Counted from the first letter of the stretch, positions 26,838-36,172 are shown. The stretch is 64,000 bases of DNA from Sphingomonadales bacterium Ga0077559 (GCA_001464315.1 LNFK01000044.1:62001-126000), one strand, 5' to 3'. Numbers and translations: made by a program. The notes: generated from the sequence alone by a model not told the origin.

Positions 26838-28931
26838 TCAATCATAGACCCGGTCTGCCGTCGCCACCGCTTCGGACGCGCGCAGAGCCGAGATAATCCG
26901 CATCAAATGAGGTAAATCTTGGACCTCGAGATCGACTTCGAATGTGTGAAATTCGACATCCCTCGCGGTCATTCGCAGATTAATGATATTGGCTTTGTGG
27001 TAGCCGAAAATACCGGCAATTTCGCCCAGCGTGCCCGGGCGGTTGTGGATGATGACTCTCAGCCGCGCCGACGCGCCTTCACTGCCCTGCCCCCAGCTTA
27101 AATCAACCCAATCGGCATCGACGCCGCTGGCGAGGCGATCGCATTCGATCGTGTGGACCTCGACCGGTTGGCCGGGCAGACGGAGCCCGACGATGCGGTC
27201 GCCGGGGATCGGGTGGCAGCAATCGCCTAAATGGTAGCCAACGCCCGGAGTCAGGCCACGGATGGAGATCGCCCGTTCCTGATTGGCGAAGTCGCCTTCG
27301 ACCCCGTCTGCATTAAAGCCGGGCACCAAAGCCTCCATCAGCGCCCGGTCGCCGATCTTACCCGCGCCAATGCGGTGCATCAGCTCCTCATCATCCTCAA
27401 GCTTCAACCGCTTCAGCGCCGCATCGAGCGCCTTCTTGCCGATCTTGCTCGGCATCCGGCCAGCGATATCTTCATATAGTTTGCGCCCGATCGCGACCAG
27501 CTCGTCGCGTTCCCTATGTCGCACATGACGGCGTATCGCGGCGCGCGCTTTGCCTGTGGTGACAAAATTGAGCCAGGTCGGCTGCGGCTCCTGCGCCTTC
27601 GATTTCAATATCTCAACCATGTCGCCATTATTAAGCTGCGTACGCAGCGGCACATGGCGGCCGTTGACTTTCGCGCCCACGGTCTTGTCGCCAAGATCAG
27701 TGTGCACCGCATAGGCAAAATCCACAGCGGTCGAACCCTTGGGCAGCTGATGCAGTGCGCCTTTGGGGGTGAAGGCAAAGATGCGGTCCTGATACATCGC
27801 CATCCGCGTGTTTTCGAGCACATCTTCGGCATCATGGCTGGTTTCGAGAATTTCGATCAGGTCGCGCAGCCACCCCGCCTGTCCATCGGGCGTGCCTGAC
27901 TGTTTATAGGCCCAGTGCGCGGCAAAGCCATGTTCGCTGCTTCGATGCATTTCGGCGCTGCGGATCTGCACCTCGACGCGCATATTCTTGGCGAACATGA
28001 TCGTGGTGTGGATCGATTTATAGCCGTTACGCTTGGGCGTCGAAATGAAGTCCTTGAACCGGCCCGGCACCATTTGCCAGCGGCGGTGGAGCACGCCAAG
28101 CGCGCGGTAACAATCCTCCTCGTTTTCGGTAATCACACGGAAGGCGTTGATATCGGTCAGCTGTTCGAACGCGACATGGCGTTCCTGCATCTTCTTCCAG
28201 ATTGAAAACGGATGCTTTTCGCGGCCCGAAATTTTTATCTTCAGCCCCGCCTGCTCCATTTCCCAGGCGATGGTCTGGTTGATCTGGTCGATCTCGACAT
28301 CCGCCTTTTCGCGGATCTGTTTCAGGCGACCGGTGATTGTCGTATAGGCATCGGGCTCCAATTGCTCGAACGCCAGCAACTGCATCTCGCGCATATATTC
28401 ATACATGCCGATCCGTTCGGCCAGCGGCGCGTAGATATCCATCGTCTCCTTGGCGATGCGGCGGCGCTTTTCGGGGCTTTTGATAAAGTGCAGCGTGCGC
28501 ATATTGTGCAGCCGGTCGGCGAGCTTGACCAAGAGCACACGGATATCGTCGGAAATCGCGAGCAGGAATTTGCGTAAATTCTCCGCTGCGCGCTCATCCT
28601 CGGTCTGCGCCTCGATCTTCGACAGCTTGGTCACGCCGTCCACCAGCCGCGCGACCTCTGGTCCGAATTTGGCCTCGACATCCTCGATCGTGGTGAGCGT
28701 GTCCTCGACCGTGTCGTGGAGCAAGGCGGTGATAATGGTGTCCTCATCCATCTTGAGGTCGGTCATCAAACCCGCGACCTCGACCGGATGGCTGAAATAC
28801 GGGTCACCCGAAGCCCGCTTCTGCGCGCCGTGCATCTGGACGGTATAGACATAGGCGCGGTTCAGCCGGTCCTCATCGACATCGGGATCATAGGCCCGCA
28901 CCCGCTCAACCAGTTCATATTGCCGCATCAT
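26838..28931 (-). CDS. rsh: Bifunctional (p)ppGpp synthetase/hydrolase, RelA/SpoT (Rsh)
   Basis: 697 aa. The hydrolase HD domain (~30-180) is intact: YFSHPVEVAGLMTD and TALLHDTVEDT (HD and ED). The synthetase domain (~235-345) includes DFISTPKRNGYKSIHTTIMF and VEVQIRSAEMHRSSEHGFAA. TGS is at ~380-445 (AFTPKGALHQLPKGSTAVDF) and a C-terminal ACT domain at ~625-690. Alphaproteobacteria generally carry one such long Rsh protein making and degrading the alarmone. It converges on the DJ-1-like gene with 14 bases between stops. No feature suggests loss of either activity. Confidence 0.95.
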   Translation of the reverse strand: MMRQYELVERVRAYDPDVDEDRLNRAYVYTVQMHGAQKRASGDPYFSHPVEVAGLMTDLKMDEDTIITALLHDTVEDTLTTIEDVEAKFGPEVARLVDGVTKLSKIEAQTEDERAAENLRKFLLAISDDIRVLLVKLADRLHNMRTLHFIKSPEKRRRIAKETMDIYAPLAERIGMYEYMREMQLLAFEQLEPDAYTTITGRLKQIREKADVEIDQINQTIAWEMEQAGLKIKISGREKHPFSIWKKMQERHVAFEQLTDINAFRVITENEEDCYRALGVLHRRWQMVPGRFKDFISTPKRNGYKSIHTTIMFAKNMRVEVQIRSAEMHRSSEHGFAAHWAYKQSGTPDGQAGWLRDLIEILETSHDAEDVLENTRMAMYQDRIFAFTPKGALHQLPKGSTAVDFAYAVHTDLGDKTVGAKVNGRHVPLRTQLNNGDMVEILKSKAQEPQPTWLNFVTTGKARAAIRRHVRHRERDELVAIGRKLYEDIAGRMPSKIGKKALDAALKRLKLEDDEELMHRIGAGKIGDRALMEALVPGFNADGVEGDFANQERAISIRGLTPGVGYHLGDCCHPIPGDRIVGLRLPGQPVEVHTIECDRLASGVDADWVDLSWGQGSEGASARLRVIIHNRPGTLGEIAGIFGYHKANIINLRMTARDVEFHTFEVDLEVQDLPHLMRIISALRASEAVATADRVYD

Positions 28932-29121
28932 ATAAAGCTAGCTTGGGTCATTCGCGTTGCGATGCAACAGGAAAGTGGTTTTGATTGGCGGATTAAACGC
29001 CCACAGACATATTTTTGGTCATCCTGCACTACCACACGCAAGCTATGCCCGTTGTTTGGCAAAGATTCATGCTACATGAGCATCCACATCATTTCGATCC
29101 GATGCAGGCAAACACGCGACT

Positions 29122-29289
29122 GCGGTGTTCGACCGCGCGTGGGAAGCGGCGCGGCATCATGCCGGGCGCGAACCGGAGGATATTGCCTTCGAACGCGCGA
29201 TCGAGGGTGCCGAGCAGCATGTGTATAACGAATATCGCGATATCGTCTGCACCAAGCGCGTCGACAAGGACCGCAAGCGCTATCGTTAA
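29122..29289 (+). CDS. Small basic/charged ORF, hypothetical (possibly frameshifted)
   Basis: An open frame of 55 codons from GTG 29122 to TAA 29287-29289, encoding VFDRAWEAARHHAGREP and then charged helix-like sequence ending KRVDKDRKRYR. Composition and codon choice look coding, unlike the alternative frames. The frame closes at a TGA at 29077. No ribosome site precedes the GTG, and the neighbouring frame just upstream holds HHFDPMQANTR, so the true start may be in another frame after a frameshift. Function unknown. Confidence 0.4.
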   Translation, partial: AVFDRAWEAARHHAGREPEDIAFERAIEGAEQHVYNEYRDIVCTKRVDKDRKRYR

Positions 29290-29334
29290 GGTGCCAACTT
29301 AGTGCCTACTTCCGCCGGAAAACCGCAGAAATTC

Positions 29335-29369
29335 CTAAAGAAAACGCCGGAAGGATATCCTTCCGGCGT
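29335..29369 (-). terminator. Rho-independent terminator downstream of the CC_3452-like gene
   Basis: A perfect 26-base palindrome (arms acgccggaaggat) lies at 29344-29369. On the minus strand it runs into ttttcttt, the classical terminator layout. Confidence 0.8.
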
Positions 29370-29514
29370 GAGGTGTTTCGGCTCTCTTGTGCCGGTTCGA
29401 AAACCGGCTCGAGGGGTAAGGAGGAGAGAGAGGCCGAAAAAATCCTGTGTGAAAAACTGTTATAACCGCGATTTCTTAACTGGCGGATGGCAGGCATCCG
29501 CCTCGGAATCGCCA

Positions 29515-29889
29515 TTAATTCTTCGCAATCACTTCCTTCTTGTTGCCGTTGCAGGCAGCAAGTTCATCGGCAGTGAAAACGCGGTCACCCGCGGAGAAGG
29601 CAGCTACTGCGCCGAATTCACGCGCAATGCTGATGCACATGTTCTTGGGCGCGGTCGATGCCATCGGCGCGCGGCAGGCGGTGCCTTCGCACTTGACGAA
29701 CACGCTGCGCAGCAATTCCTGCTTCGATGCAGCGGGCTGCGCCAGTTCGACCTGATAATAAGGGCCCTTGGCGGTGGCAGCTTCGGCCTGGCCGCCAACG
29801 GTAAACAGAAGCGAGGTGCTGAGAACGGTAGCGGCGGCAAGTGCACCAAAACGGGCGGAAGCTTTAGTGAAAGAGGGGGAGAGGGTCAT
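29515..29889 (-). CDS. CC_3452 family secreted protein
   Basis: 124 aa from ATG 29889, which has aggac upstream; the open frame extends further but without a ribosome site. The signal peptide is ALAAATVLSTSLLFTVGGQAEA. The mature part, about 85 residues, contains YYQVELAQPA, a conserved LRSVFVKCEGTACRAP with two Cys likely forming a disulfide, and CISIAREFGAVAAF with FTADELAACN, giving four cysteines in all. These features fit the CC_3452 family of small alphaproteobacterial exported proteins, of unknown function. It is divergent from an HxlR regulator across a 194-base region with repeated GTTGC boxes. Confidence 0.85.
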   Translation of the reverse strand: MTLSPSFTKASARFGALAAATVLSTSLLFTVGGQAEAATAKGPYYQVELAQPAASKQELLRSVFVKCEGTACRAPMASTAPKNMCISIAREFGAVAAFSAGDRVFTADELAACNGNKKEVIAKN

Positions 29890-29974
29890 AATCTTGTCCT
29901 TTTTAGCTTTGCTGGCTTGCAAAACGCTGGCTTCGAACTTTGCGAATGTCCCGCGCAATGCGCATCTGGAAAAC

Positions 29975-30039
29975 CAGTTGCGAATCACTACCTATTATAT
30001 TAGGTTTCGAGTTGCAACTTAAAACTGAATTCCAGTTGC
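29975..30039. promoter_or_regulatory. Repeated GTTGC boxes in the divergent promoter region
   Basis: cagttgc occurs at 29975 and again at 30033, and between them lies the perfect palindrome agttgcaact (30010-30019). Spacing and position between divergent genes suggest an operator for the adjacent HxlR regulator. This is inference from repeats only. Confidence 0.4.
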
Positions 30040-30083
30040 ATTTTTTTGAACGGGCGCTCACGCTGCCCCAAGAGGATGAGTTT

Positions 30084-30614
30084 ATGGGCTTAAGAGAACC
30101 GCTGCAGGACATCGCAGAGTGCGGCCTTCCAACCGCGTTGGAGGCGATGGGTGAACGCTGGTCGTTCATGATCCTGCGCGCCGCGTTCAACCGCGTGCGC
30201 CATTTCGAGGAGTTCCTCTCCGAAATCGGCATCGCGCGCAATATCCTTGCCAACCGCCTTACCCGCCTGACCGAAAGCGGCATCCTCCACCGCACCCCCT
30301 GCCCTGACGACCGGCGCAAGGTCGAATATCGGCTGACCGAAAAAGGCCTAGACCTTTTGCCGGCGATGATCGCGCTGCGTCAATGGGGCGAGAAATGGGG
30401 CACCGGTATAGCGTCGAACCCGGTGCTCGTCGACGAGCAGGACAAGCAGCCGATCCTGCCGGTCACTCTGCGCAGCCATGACGGCCGCGTCATTGACCAT
30501 AACGACCTGTGCTGGATGAACTCCGCCGATATCAAACCGCTTCATGCGATCGACGATGGCGGAGCAGACGCCCATGAACGAGCGGGCCGCGTCAGGAAAT
30601 TAAGCGCGATTTGA
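30084..30614 (+). CDS. HxlR family transcriptional regulator
   Basis: 176 aa from ATG 30084 (MGLREPLQDIAECGLPTALE). The HxlR winged helix-turn-helix (~15-105) is clear: AMGERWSFMILRAAFNRVRH, then FEEFLSEIGIARNILANRLT and LTESGILHRTPCPDDRRKVE with YRLTEKGLDLLPAM. The single Cys before the first helix (ECGLPTAL) is the position used for redox or aldehyde sensing in the family. The ~70-residue C-terminal tail is longer than the minimal domain. It is divergent from the CC_3452 gene and probably regulates it and itself. Confidence 0.9.
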   Translation: MGLREPLQDIAECGLPTALEAMGERWSFMILRAAFNRVRHFEEFLSEIGIARNILANRLTRLTESGILHRTPCPDDRRKVEYRLTEKGLDLLPAMIALRQWGEKWGTGIASNPVLVDEQDKQPILPVTLRSHDGRVIDHNDLCWMNSADIKPLHAIDDGGADAHERAGRVRKLSAI

Positions 30615-30820
30615 GTCGCACTATTGACACTGAATAAAGCAGCATTGAAATTTTATTGCGAATCTGTTACACTATGTTCAACAGGTCAAAAATGACCGAC
30701 GTTTGCACAGGCTATCCGGCCAGCAGACGCTCTTGGCGCAAGGGACGAACGACATAGTCTTATGGGCACGATTGTTGCCGGCAAAGCTAGATTCTCCCGA
30801 ATAATCAGAAAGGTCGTAAT

Positions 30821-31348
30821 ATGACGTCCACAGCGGCGATATTTGATGTAGGCGATTATGTAGTCTATCCCAAGCATGGGGTCGGACGCGTGATCGAACT
30901 GCAAGACAGCGAAATTGCAGGGATGCAGTTGCAGCTTTACGTTCTGCGCTTCGAAAAAGAAAAAATGACCCTTCGCGTGCCTTTCAACAAGGCCGAAGGC
31001 GTTGGGATGCGCAAACTGTCGAGCGACAAGACGCTGAAGGAAGCGATGCACACGCTGACCGGCAAGCCGCGCGTCAAGCGCACCATGTGGTCACGCCGCG
31101 CGCAGGAATATGAAGCGAAGATTAATTCGGGCGACCTGGTGTCAATCGCGGAAGTAACCCGCGACCTGTTCCGCCCCGATGACCAGCCCGAGCAGAGCTA
31201 CTCCGAACGGCAGATTTTTGAAGCCGCCTCAAGCCGCCTCGCGCGCGAACTGGCCGCGATGGAAAAGACCGACGAAAAGGCAGCGCTCGCCAAGATCCTC
31301 GTGATCCTCAACGAAGCCGCACCGCAATATTACGAAAAAGCCGAATAA
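30821..31348 (+). CDS. carD: CarD/CdnL family transcriptional regulator
   Basis: 175 aa. The N-terminal RNA-polymerase-interaction domain (~1-65) begins IFDVGDYVVYPKHGVGRVIE, the Tudor-like CarD/TRCF fold. The C-terminal helical domain contains KRTMWSRRAQEYEAKINSGD, SIAEVTRDLFR and QSYSERQIFEAASSRLAREL, including the Trp that supports the open promoter bubble in homologues. It stabilises open complexes at rRNA and other promoters. Good ribosome site (aaggtcg) before ATG 30821, and its own terminator follows. The 206 bases upstream hold no gene and probably the promoter. Confidence 0.95.
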   Translation: MTSTAAIFDVGDYVVYPKHGVGRVIELQDSEIAGMQLQLYVLRFEKEKMTLRVPFNKAEGVGMRKLSSDKTLKEAMHTLTGKPRVKRTMWSRRAQEYEAKINSGDLVSIAEVTRDLFRPDDQPEQSYSERQIFEAASSRLARELAAMEKTDEKAALAKILVILNEAAPQYYEKAE

Positions 31349-31372
31349 AGTTTCCTTACCGGAAAATCTGAA

Positions 31373-31399
31373 GGGCGCTGGAAACAGCGCCCTTTTTTT
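31373..31399 (+). terminator. Rho-independent terminator of carD
   Basis: The stem gggcgctg / cagcgccc with a gaaa loop is followed by seven T. It begins 25 bases after the carD stop. Confidence 0.95.
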
Positions 31400-31460
31400 G
31401 TTTTAATACCACCAAAGGCCCGTCATGACAGTGTGACCGCATGAGGCTACGCGCACCTTC

Positions 31461-31811
31461 ATGACAAAAGTGATCATCTGGTACGACGGCGCTTGTCCGC
31501 TGTGCACGCGCGAGATTGCGTTGATGCGGCGACTTGACTGGCGAGAGGCCATAGAATTTCATGACGTTGCGTCGCCCGACGCGGTGTGTCCGATTGACCG
31601 GCGGGAGCTACTTGCACGCTTTCATGCCAGCGAAGACGGCGTGATGCTGTCGGGCGCGGCGGCTTTTGCTGCGATGTGGCGCGCCATTCCCTTGCTCAAG
31701 CCGCTGGGTTGGGCAGCACGCAACCGGGTCGTTCTGGGGCTGCTTGAGCGGCTCTATATTCGGTTTCTCGTCCTTCGCCCTCGGATCCAGCGCGCGTTGC
31801 AGCCGCGATGA
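31461..31811 (+). CDS. DCC family thiol-disulfide oxidoreductase-like protein (DUF393)
   Basis: 116 aa. The family signature DxxCxxC is present at the N-terminus: WYDGACPLCTREIALMRRLD. Later family segments include FHDVASPDAVCPIDRRELLA and GAAAFAAMWRAIPLLKPLG. The DCC family is thought to have a thioredoxin-like redox fold; activity is unproven. The stop overlaps the start of the photolyase-like gene (ATGA), so they are translationally coupled. DCC genes next to photolyase or cryptochrome-like genes recur in proteobacteria (recollection), which suggests a shared light- or flavin-linked function. Confidence 0.87.
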   Translation: MTKVIIWYDGACPLCTREIALMRRLDWREAIEFHDVASPDAVCPIDRRELLARFHASEDGVMLSGAAAFAAMWRAIPLLKPLGWAARNRVVLGLLERLYIRFLVLRPRIQRALQPR

Positions 31812-33004
31812 GCGGTCCCGTCTTTCCCGCAACGCGCAGCGAAGCGCTGTCGCGGCTCACCCAGTTTGTGCCGCACGCGGGCAGCGCTTATGCCTCGGGC
31901 CGGAATACCGATCCGGGTCCTGATGCTCAGGCCGCCGTGTCCAAACTCTCGCCTTATGTCCGCTATCGTTTGATCACCGAGCAGGAAATTGTCGCTGCGG
32001 TTTCGGACCAGCACAGCCTCCAATCGGCCGAGAAATATGTGCAGGAAGTGCTGTGGCGCACTTATTGGAAGGGCTGGCTGGAGATGCGGCCATCGGTGTG
32101 GACGCACTTTATCGAGGAACGGAATCGCAGCCGCGAGAACTTTCCCAACGCTCGCGCGATTGCCAGCGCGGAGGCGGGCTTGACCGGTATCGACGGCTTT
32201 GATGATTGGGCGCGCGAACTGGTCGAGACCGGATATCTGCACAATCACGCGCGGATGTGGTTTGCCTCGATCTGGATATTCACGCTGCGCCTGCCTTGGG
32301 CGCTGGGCGCAGATTTCTTTCTGCGCCACCTGATCGATGCCGATTCGGCGAGCAACACTCTGTCGTGGCGCTGGGTCGCGGGATTGCAGACCGTGGGCAA
32401 GACCTATCTGGCGACCACCGACAATATTGCGCGGTACACCAATGGCCGCTTTGCCCCCAAGGGCCTGGCGCAGGAGGCGTTCGCACTCACTGAAGCGCCG
32501 GTCGCGGCGGCGCGGCCACTGCCTGAACTCACGCCTAACGATGCGGCCCAGCCCGCGCTGTTGCTGGTGACGCACGAGGATATGAATCCTGAGTCGTTGT
32601 TTCCTGCCAATGCCAGTATCAAATCGGCGTTGATCGCGGCGGAGGCCGAGTATCTGTGGGGCGATGCGGCGAGCGGCTTTGTGCGTGAAGCAGCGACCGG
32701 GGCGACGACGCGGATGGGCGCGCATTTCAATTGTCCGGTTCAGCTGACTGAGAGGCTTTCCGCCATAACGCTGATCAACGCCGCGCAGGCCGCCAATGTC
32801 AGCCAGATCGTGACGGCTTATGCGCCGGTCGGGCCGCTGGCGGACGCGCTGGCATTGCTTGCTCCTGCTTTGGCGGCCGAGGGCATAAGGCTGGTTCAAG
32901 TCCGCCGCGACTGGGACGAATTGTTTTGGCCGCACGCCAAGAAGGGCTTTTTCCCGTTTAAGGAGCGGATACCGGATATCTTGCGTGAAGGCGGCTTTGC
33001 CTGA
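31808..33004 (+). CDS. Photolyase-like FAD-binding protein with C-terminal alpha/beta domain
   Basis: 398 aa. Residues ~1-230 are the helical FAD-binding domain of photolyases/cryptochromes: EVLWRTYWKGWLEMRP, HNHARMWFASIWIF, and DADSASNTLSWRWVAGLQTV with the D-x-x-S-N...W pattern of flavin contacts. Residues ~245-398 form an alpha/beta unit (TLINAAQAANVSQIVTAYAP, WPHAKKGFFPFKERIP) resembling a degenerate antenna-type Rossmann domain. In ordinary photolyases that domain is N-terminal, so the order here is reversed. DNA repair activity cannot be assumed. It is coupled to the upstream DCC gene and ends 7 bases before the convergent cytochrome b gene. Confidence 0.85.
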   Translation: MSGPVFPATRSEALSRLTQFVPHAGSAYASGRNTDPGPDAQAAVSKLSPYVRYRLITEQEIVAAVSDQHSLQSAEKYVQEVLWRTYWKGWLEMRPSVWTHFIEERNRSRENFPNARAIASAEAGLTGIDGFDDWARELVETGYLHNHARMWFASIWIFTLRLPWALGADFFLRHLIDADSASNTLSWRWVAGLQTVGKTYLATTDNIARYTNGRFAPKGLAQEAFALTEAPVAAARPLPELTPNDAAQPALLLVTHEDMNPESLFPANASIKSALIAAEAEYLWGDAASGFVREAATGATTRMGAHFNCPVQLTERLSAITLINAAQAANVSQIVTAYAPVGPLADALALLAPALAAEGIRLVQVRRDWDELFWPHAKKGFFPFKERIPDILREGGFA

Positions 33005-33010
33005 CCGCAC

Positions 33011-33556
33011 TTACCGCGCGCCGGGCATCATCCGGCGTAGCGTGTTGTCCTTGGCGATGTAGTGATGAAAGAGCGCTGCCGCCGCATGCAGTCCGATCAG
33101 ATAATAGCCGACGGTGCCAAAGGTCTCATGGATTTCCTTGATCTGGCCAGCGAACGCCTTGTTCGGGGCGACCAATGCAGGCAACTCAAGCCCGAAAAAC
33201 GGGATTGGCTTGCCCGACGCGCTGAGGATCAGCCAGCCGCCAATCGGCATGCCGATCATCAGCGCATAAAGACCGAAATGCGTGACTTTGGCGATGATGT
33301 TCTGCCATTTCGGCGGTTGCGGTGTGATCGCCGGGGTGCTGCCGGTCACCCGCGCAAATATCCGCACCATCACGAGCAGGAACACCGACAGCCCGAGCAT
33401 GAAATGCCACATCTTGAACCCTTCGCGGATATCACTGCCCTTCGGATAAAATTCGCGCAGCTCCATACAGGCATAAACTGCCGCGATGAGCAGCAGCATC
33501 AACCAGTGGAGCGCGATCGACAGCGACGAATAGGAACGCGGTGTGGCTTTGGCCAT
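33011..33556 (-). CDS. Cytochrome b561 family membrane protein
   Basis: 181 aa from ATG 33556 (ggag seven bases upstream); a TTG two codons earlier is less likely. Four membrane helices carry the haem-ligand histidines: LSIALHWLMLLLIAAVYACM, MWHFMLGLSVFLLVMVRIFA, THFGLYALMIGMPIGGWLIL, and VGYYLIGLHAAAALFHHYIA. The pattern matches the CybB-type cytochrome b561, a ubiquinol:superoxide or general electron carrier in the inner membrane. Monocistronic and convergent with the photolyase-like gene. Confidence 0.92.
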   Translation of the reverse strand: MAKATPRSYSSLSIALHWLMLLLIAAVYACMELREFYPKGSDIREGFKMWHFMLGLSVFLLVMVRIFARVTGSTPAITPQPPKWQNIIAKVTHFGLYALMIGMPIGGWLILSASGKPIPFFGLELPALVAPNKAFAGQIKEIHETFGTVGYYLIGLHAAAALFHHYIAKDNTLRRMMPGAR

Positions 33557-33639
33557 AAACAATCTCCGTTAGAGCAGGTTATGCCTTAGCCGGTTATCGC
33601 GCATCCACATTGTTTTAAATCAAAATTACAGAAATGACT

Positions 33640-35301
33640 TCAAAAAAGCCCGGTTATTGCGCCGTCCGCGTCAATGCCGATCCATTCGGCGGCGGGCGCT
33701 TTTGGAAGGCCCGGCATCGTCATGATTTCCCCGCAGACTGCCACGACAAAACCGGCACCCGCCGATAAGCGCACTTCGCGGACGGGCACGATATGGCCGG
33801 TGGGTGCGCCGAGCGCGGTGGGGTCGGTTGAAAAACTATACTGGGTTTTTGCCATGCAGACGGGCAGATAGCCGTATCCGGCCTTCTCCCAATCGGCGAG
33901 TTGGCGCAGCACGCTGGGCTCGGCGACCGCCGCCGAGGCGCGGTAGATGCGCGTGGCGATGATGTTCATCTTGTCGAACAATGTTTCATGATCGTCGTAA
34001 ATCGGCGCGAATTGGGCGGCGTTGCTGTCGGCCAAGGCCGCGACCTCATACGCCAGTTCTTCAGCACCTTTGCCGCCGACGGCCCAGTGGTGGCAGATGA
34101 TGGCTTTGCAACCATGCTGTACAGCAACCGCTTTGATGGCTTCGATTTCGGCGTCGGTGTCGGTGGTGAAATGGTTGATCGCAACAACCGACGGAACGCC
34201 GAACTGGCGGATATTTTCGATATGGCGCACTAGGTTGACAGAACCGCGTTGGACAGCCTCAACATCTTCGGCTGCGAGGCTGCCTTTGCTAACCCCGCCA
34301 TTCATTTTCAGCGCGCGTACGGTAGCGACGATCACGACGGCACTCGGGTCCAGGCCGCTTTGGCGGCACTTTATGTCGAAGAATTTCTCTGCGCCCAGAT
34401 CTGCGCCGAAGCCCGCTTCAGTGACGACATAGTCGCCTAGCGACAGCGCAGTCTTGGTGGCGATGACGGAGTTACAGCCGTGCGCGATGTTGGCGAACGG
34501 CCCGCCGTGCAGGATCGCCGGATTACCCTCAAGCGTCTGCACAAGATTGGGCTTGATCGCCTCGGCCAGCAATACCGTCATCGCGCCGTCGGCCTTCAGG
34601 TCGCGCGCGGTTACGGGCTGGCGATCCCTTGTATAGCCGATGACGATGCGGGCAAGCCGTTGCTCGAGATCGGCGATATCGGTGGCGAGGCAGAATATTG
34701 CCATCACTTCGGACGCGACCGTAATGTCAAACCCGCTTTCGCGCGGGAAGCCGTTGGCGACGCCACCGATCGACTGGACAATGTTACGTAGCGCGCGGTC
34801 GTTGACATCCATTACGCGCCGCCACACGATCCGCCGCACGTCGATATTCAGCGCATTACCCCAATGAATATGATTGTCGATCATCGCCGCCAGCAAATTA
34901 TGCGCAGCCGTAATCGCGTGGAAATCGCCGGTGAAATGCAGGTTGATATCGGCCATCGGCGCAACCTGCGCATAGCCGCCACCGGTCGCGCCGCCCTTGG
35001 TGCCGAAGCACGGCCCAAGCGATGGTTCGCGCAGCGCGAGGACCGTCTTTCGACCAATCCGGTTGAGCGCATCGGCAAGGCCGACCGACGTCGTTGTCTT
35101 ACCCTCTCCGGCTGGCGTCGGGTTGATGGCGGTGACGAGAATGAGTTTGCCGTCGGCTGCTTGACCCGTGGCAGGAGTATTCAGCTTGGCCTTGTACCGG
35201 CCATAGGGTTCAACATCATCGGCCTTTATACCCAGTTTCGCGGCGATTTCGTGGATTGGCCGCAGGCTGGCTGCACTCGAAATTTCGATATCGGTCTTCA
35301 T
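33640..35301 (-). CDS. fhs: Formate--tetrahydrofolate ligase
   Basis: 553 aa, the normal length. The ATP loop is [20 protein letters not shown], followed by [20 protein letters not shown] and the conserved [20 protein letters not shown]. The C-terminal folate region has [19 protein letters not shown] and [20 protein letters not shown]. It makes 10-formyl-tetrahydrofolate from formate with ATP in the cytoplasm. Distribution of fhs among alphaproteobacteria is patchy; where present it links formate from demethylation to one-carbon metabolism. No folD or purU is adjacent. Starts at ATG 35301. Confidence 0.97.
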   Translation of the reverse strand: MKTDIEISSAASLRPIHEIAAKLGIKADDVEPYGRYKAKLNTPATGQAADGKLILVTAINPTPAGEGKTTTSVGLADALNRIGRKTVLALREPSLGPCFGTKGGATGGGYAQVAPMADINLHFTGDFHAITAAHNLLAAMIDNHIHWGNALNIDVRRIVWRRVMDVNDRALRNIVQSIGGVANGFPRESGFDITVASEVMAIFCLATDIADLEQRLARIVIGYTRDRQPVTARDLKADGAMTVLLAEAIKPNLVQTLEGNPAILHGGPFANIAHGCNSVIATKTALSLGDYVVTEAGFGADLGAEKFFDIKCRQSGLDPSAVVIVATVRALKMNGGVSKGSLAAEDVEAVQRGSVNLVRHIENIRQFGVPSVVAINHFTTDTDAEIEAIKAVAVQHGCKAIICHHWAVGGKGAEELAYEVAALADSNAAQFAPIYDDHETLFDKMNIIATRIYRASAAVAEPSVLRQLADWEKAGYGYLPVCMAKTQYSFSTDPTALGAPTGHIVPVREVRLSAGAGFVVAVCGEIMTMPGLPKAPAAEWIGIDADGAITGLF

Positions 35302-35424
35302 GACCGCGTTCTAGCCAGATGCATGCTTTGATAGCAATAGCCGCGCCATGAGCGCCAAACTTCGCGCTTGCGCTTCACGCAGAACAACTGTATTATCATT
35401 GCAACACACATGAAGGCTCCCGCA

Positions 35425-36156
35425 ATGAAAACCCCGCTGTTACTTTTCCCCCTTGCTGCGCTGGCGCTTTCGGGTTGCAGCTTCAGCATCGACGCCGAGG
35501 ACGAGCGCATTACCTCCGACGGCAAAACTGTCTCGAAGACAGCTGCAACCACTGGCGCTTTTACCAAGATTGAAGCGGTCGGGCCGGACAATATCGTTTT
35601 TGTAACCGGCGACGCCTTCTCGATCAAAGCCGAGGGCGAGACCGATGCCATCGCGACGGTGCGCTATGCAATGGATAATGGCAGCATCATCATCGGCCGC
35701 GAAAAAGGCAAATGGTGGGGCAAAGACAGCCAAAGCGTGACGATTACCATCACCGCGCCGACGCTGACCACGGCATCGCTCGTCGGTTCGGGCAACTTTA
35801 CCGCCGACAAGATGGCGGGCGACAAGGTCTCGGTCGAACTTGCAGGATCCGGCGATGCCAAAATAAGCGATGTGACCGCAAAAAGTTTTAAAAGCGAGCT
35901 GGCTGGAACCGGCGATATCATGGTCGCAGGCAAGGTTGAAAGCGCCGAATTTTCGGTCGCTGGAACGGGCGACATTGATGCCTCTAAACTTGCCAGCGTC
36001 GATGCCGAAGTTTCGATTGCAGGGACAGGCGATGTTCGCTTGAGCGCAACCGGCACCGTCGACGCCAGCATAGCGGGCACGGGCGACATCAATGTCACCG
36101 GCGGTGCAAAGTGCAAATCATCGAGTATTGGGTCGGGCAAGATCAATTGCGGATAA
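35425..36156 (+). CDS. GIN-domain (DUF2807) lipoprotein
   Basis: 243 aa from ATG 35425. A lipoprotein signal is clear: MKTPLLLFPLAALALSGC. The body is a GIN/auto-transporter-adhesin head domain (DUF2807), a right-handed beta-helix with ladder-like repeats ending AGTGD (ELAGTGDIMVAG, VAGTGDIDAS, IAGTGDVRLS, IAGTGDINVT). The surface role is unknown; related proteins sit in the envelope of Bacteroidetes and sphingomonads. An ATG at 35410 is an alternative start. A second GIN protein follows two genes on. Confidence 0.88.
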   Translation: MKTPLLLFPLAALALSGCSFSIDAEDERITSDGKTVSKTAATTGAFTKIEAVGPDNIVFVTGDAFSIKAEGETDAIATVRYAMDNGSIIIGREKGKWWGKDSQSVTITITAPTLTTASLVGSGNFTADKMAGDKVSVELAGSGDAKISDVTAKSFKSELAGTGDIMVAGKVESAEFSVAGTGDIDASKLASVDAEVSIAGTGDVRLSATGTVDASIAGTGDINVTGGAKCKSSSIGSGKINCG

Positions 36157-36172
36157 ACACAGGCGCTCGGGC

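Noticed and set aside
31754-33010. 418-codon open frame on the minus strand
   Set aside because: It is antisense to the DCC and photolyase-like genes, both of which show clear family motifs; its product is Arg/Gln/Pro-rich in the way of a shadow frame.
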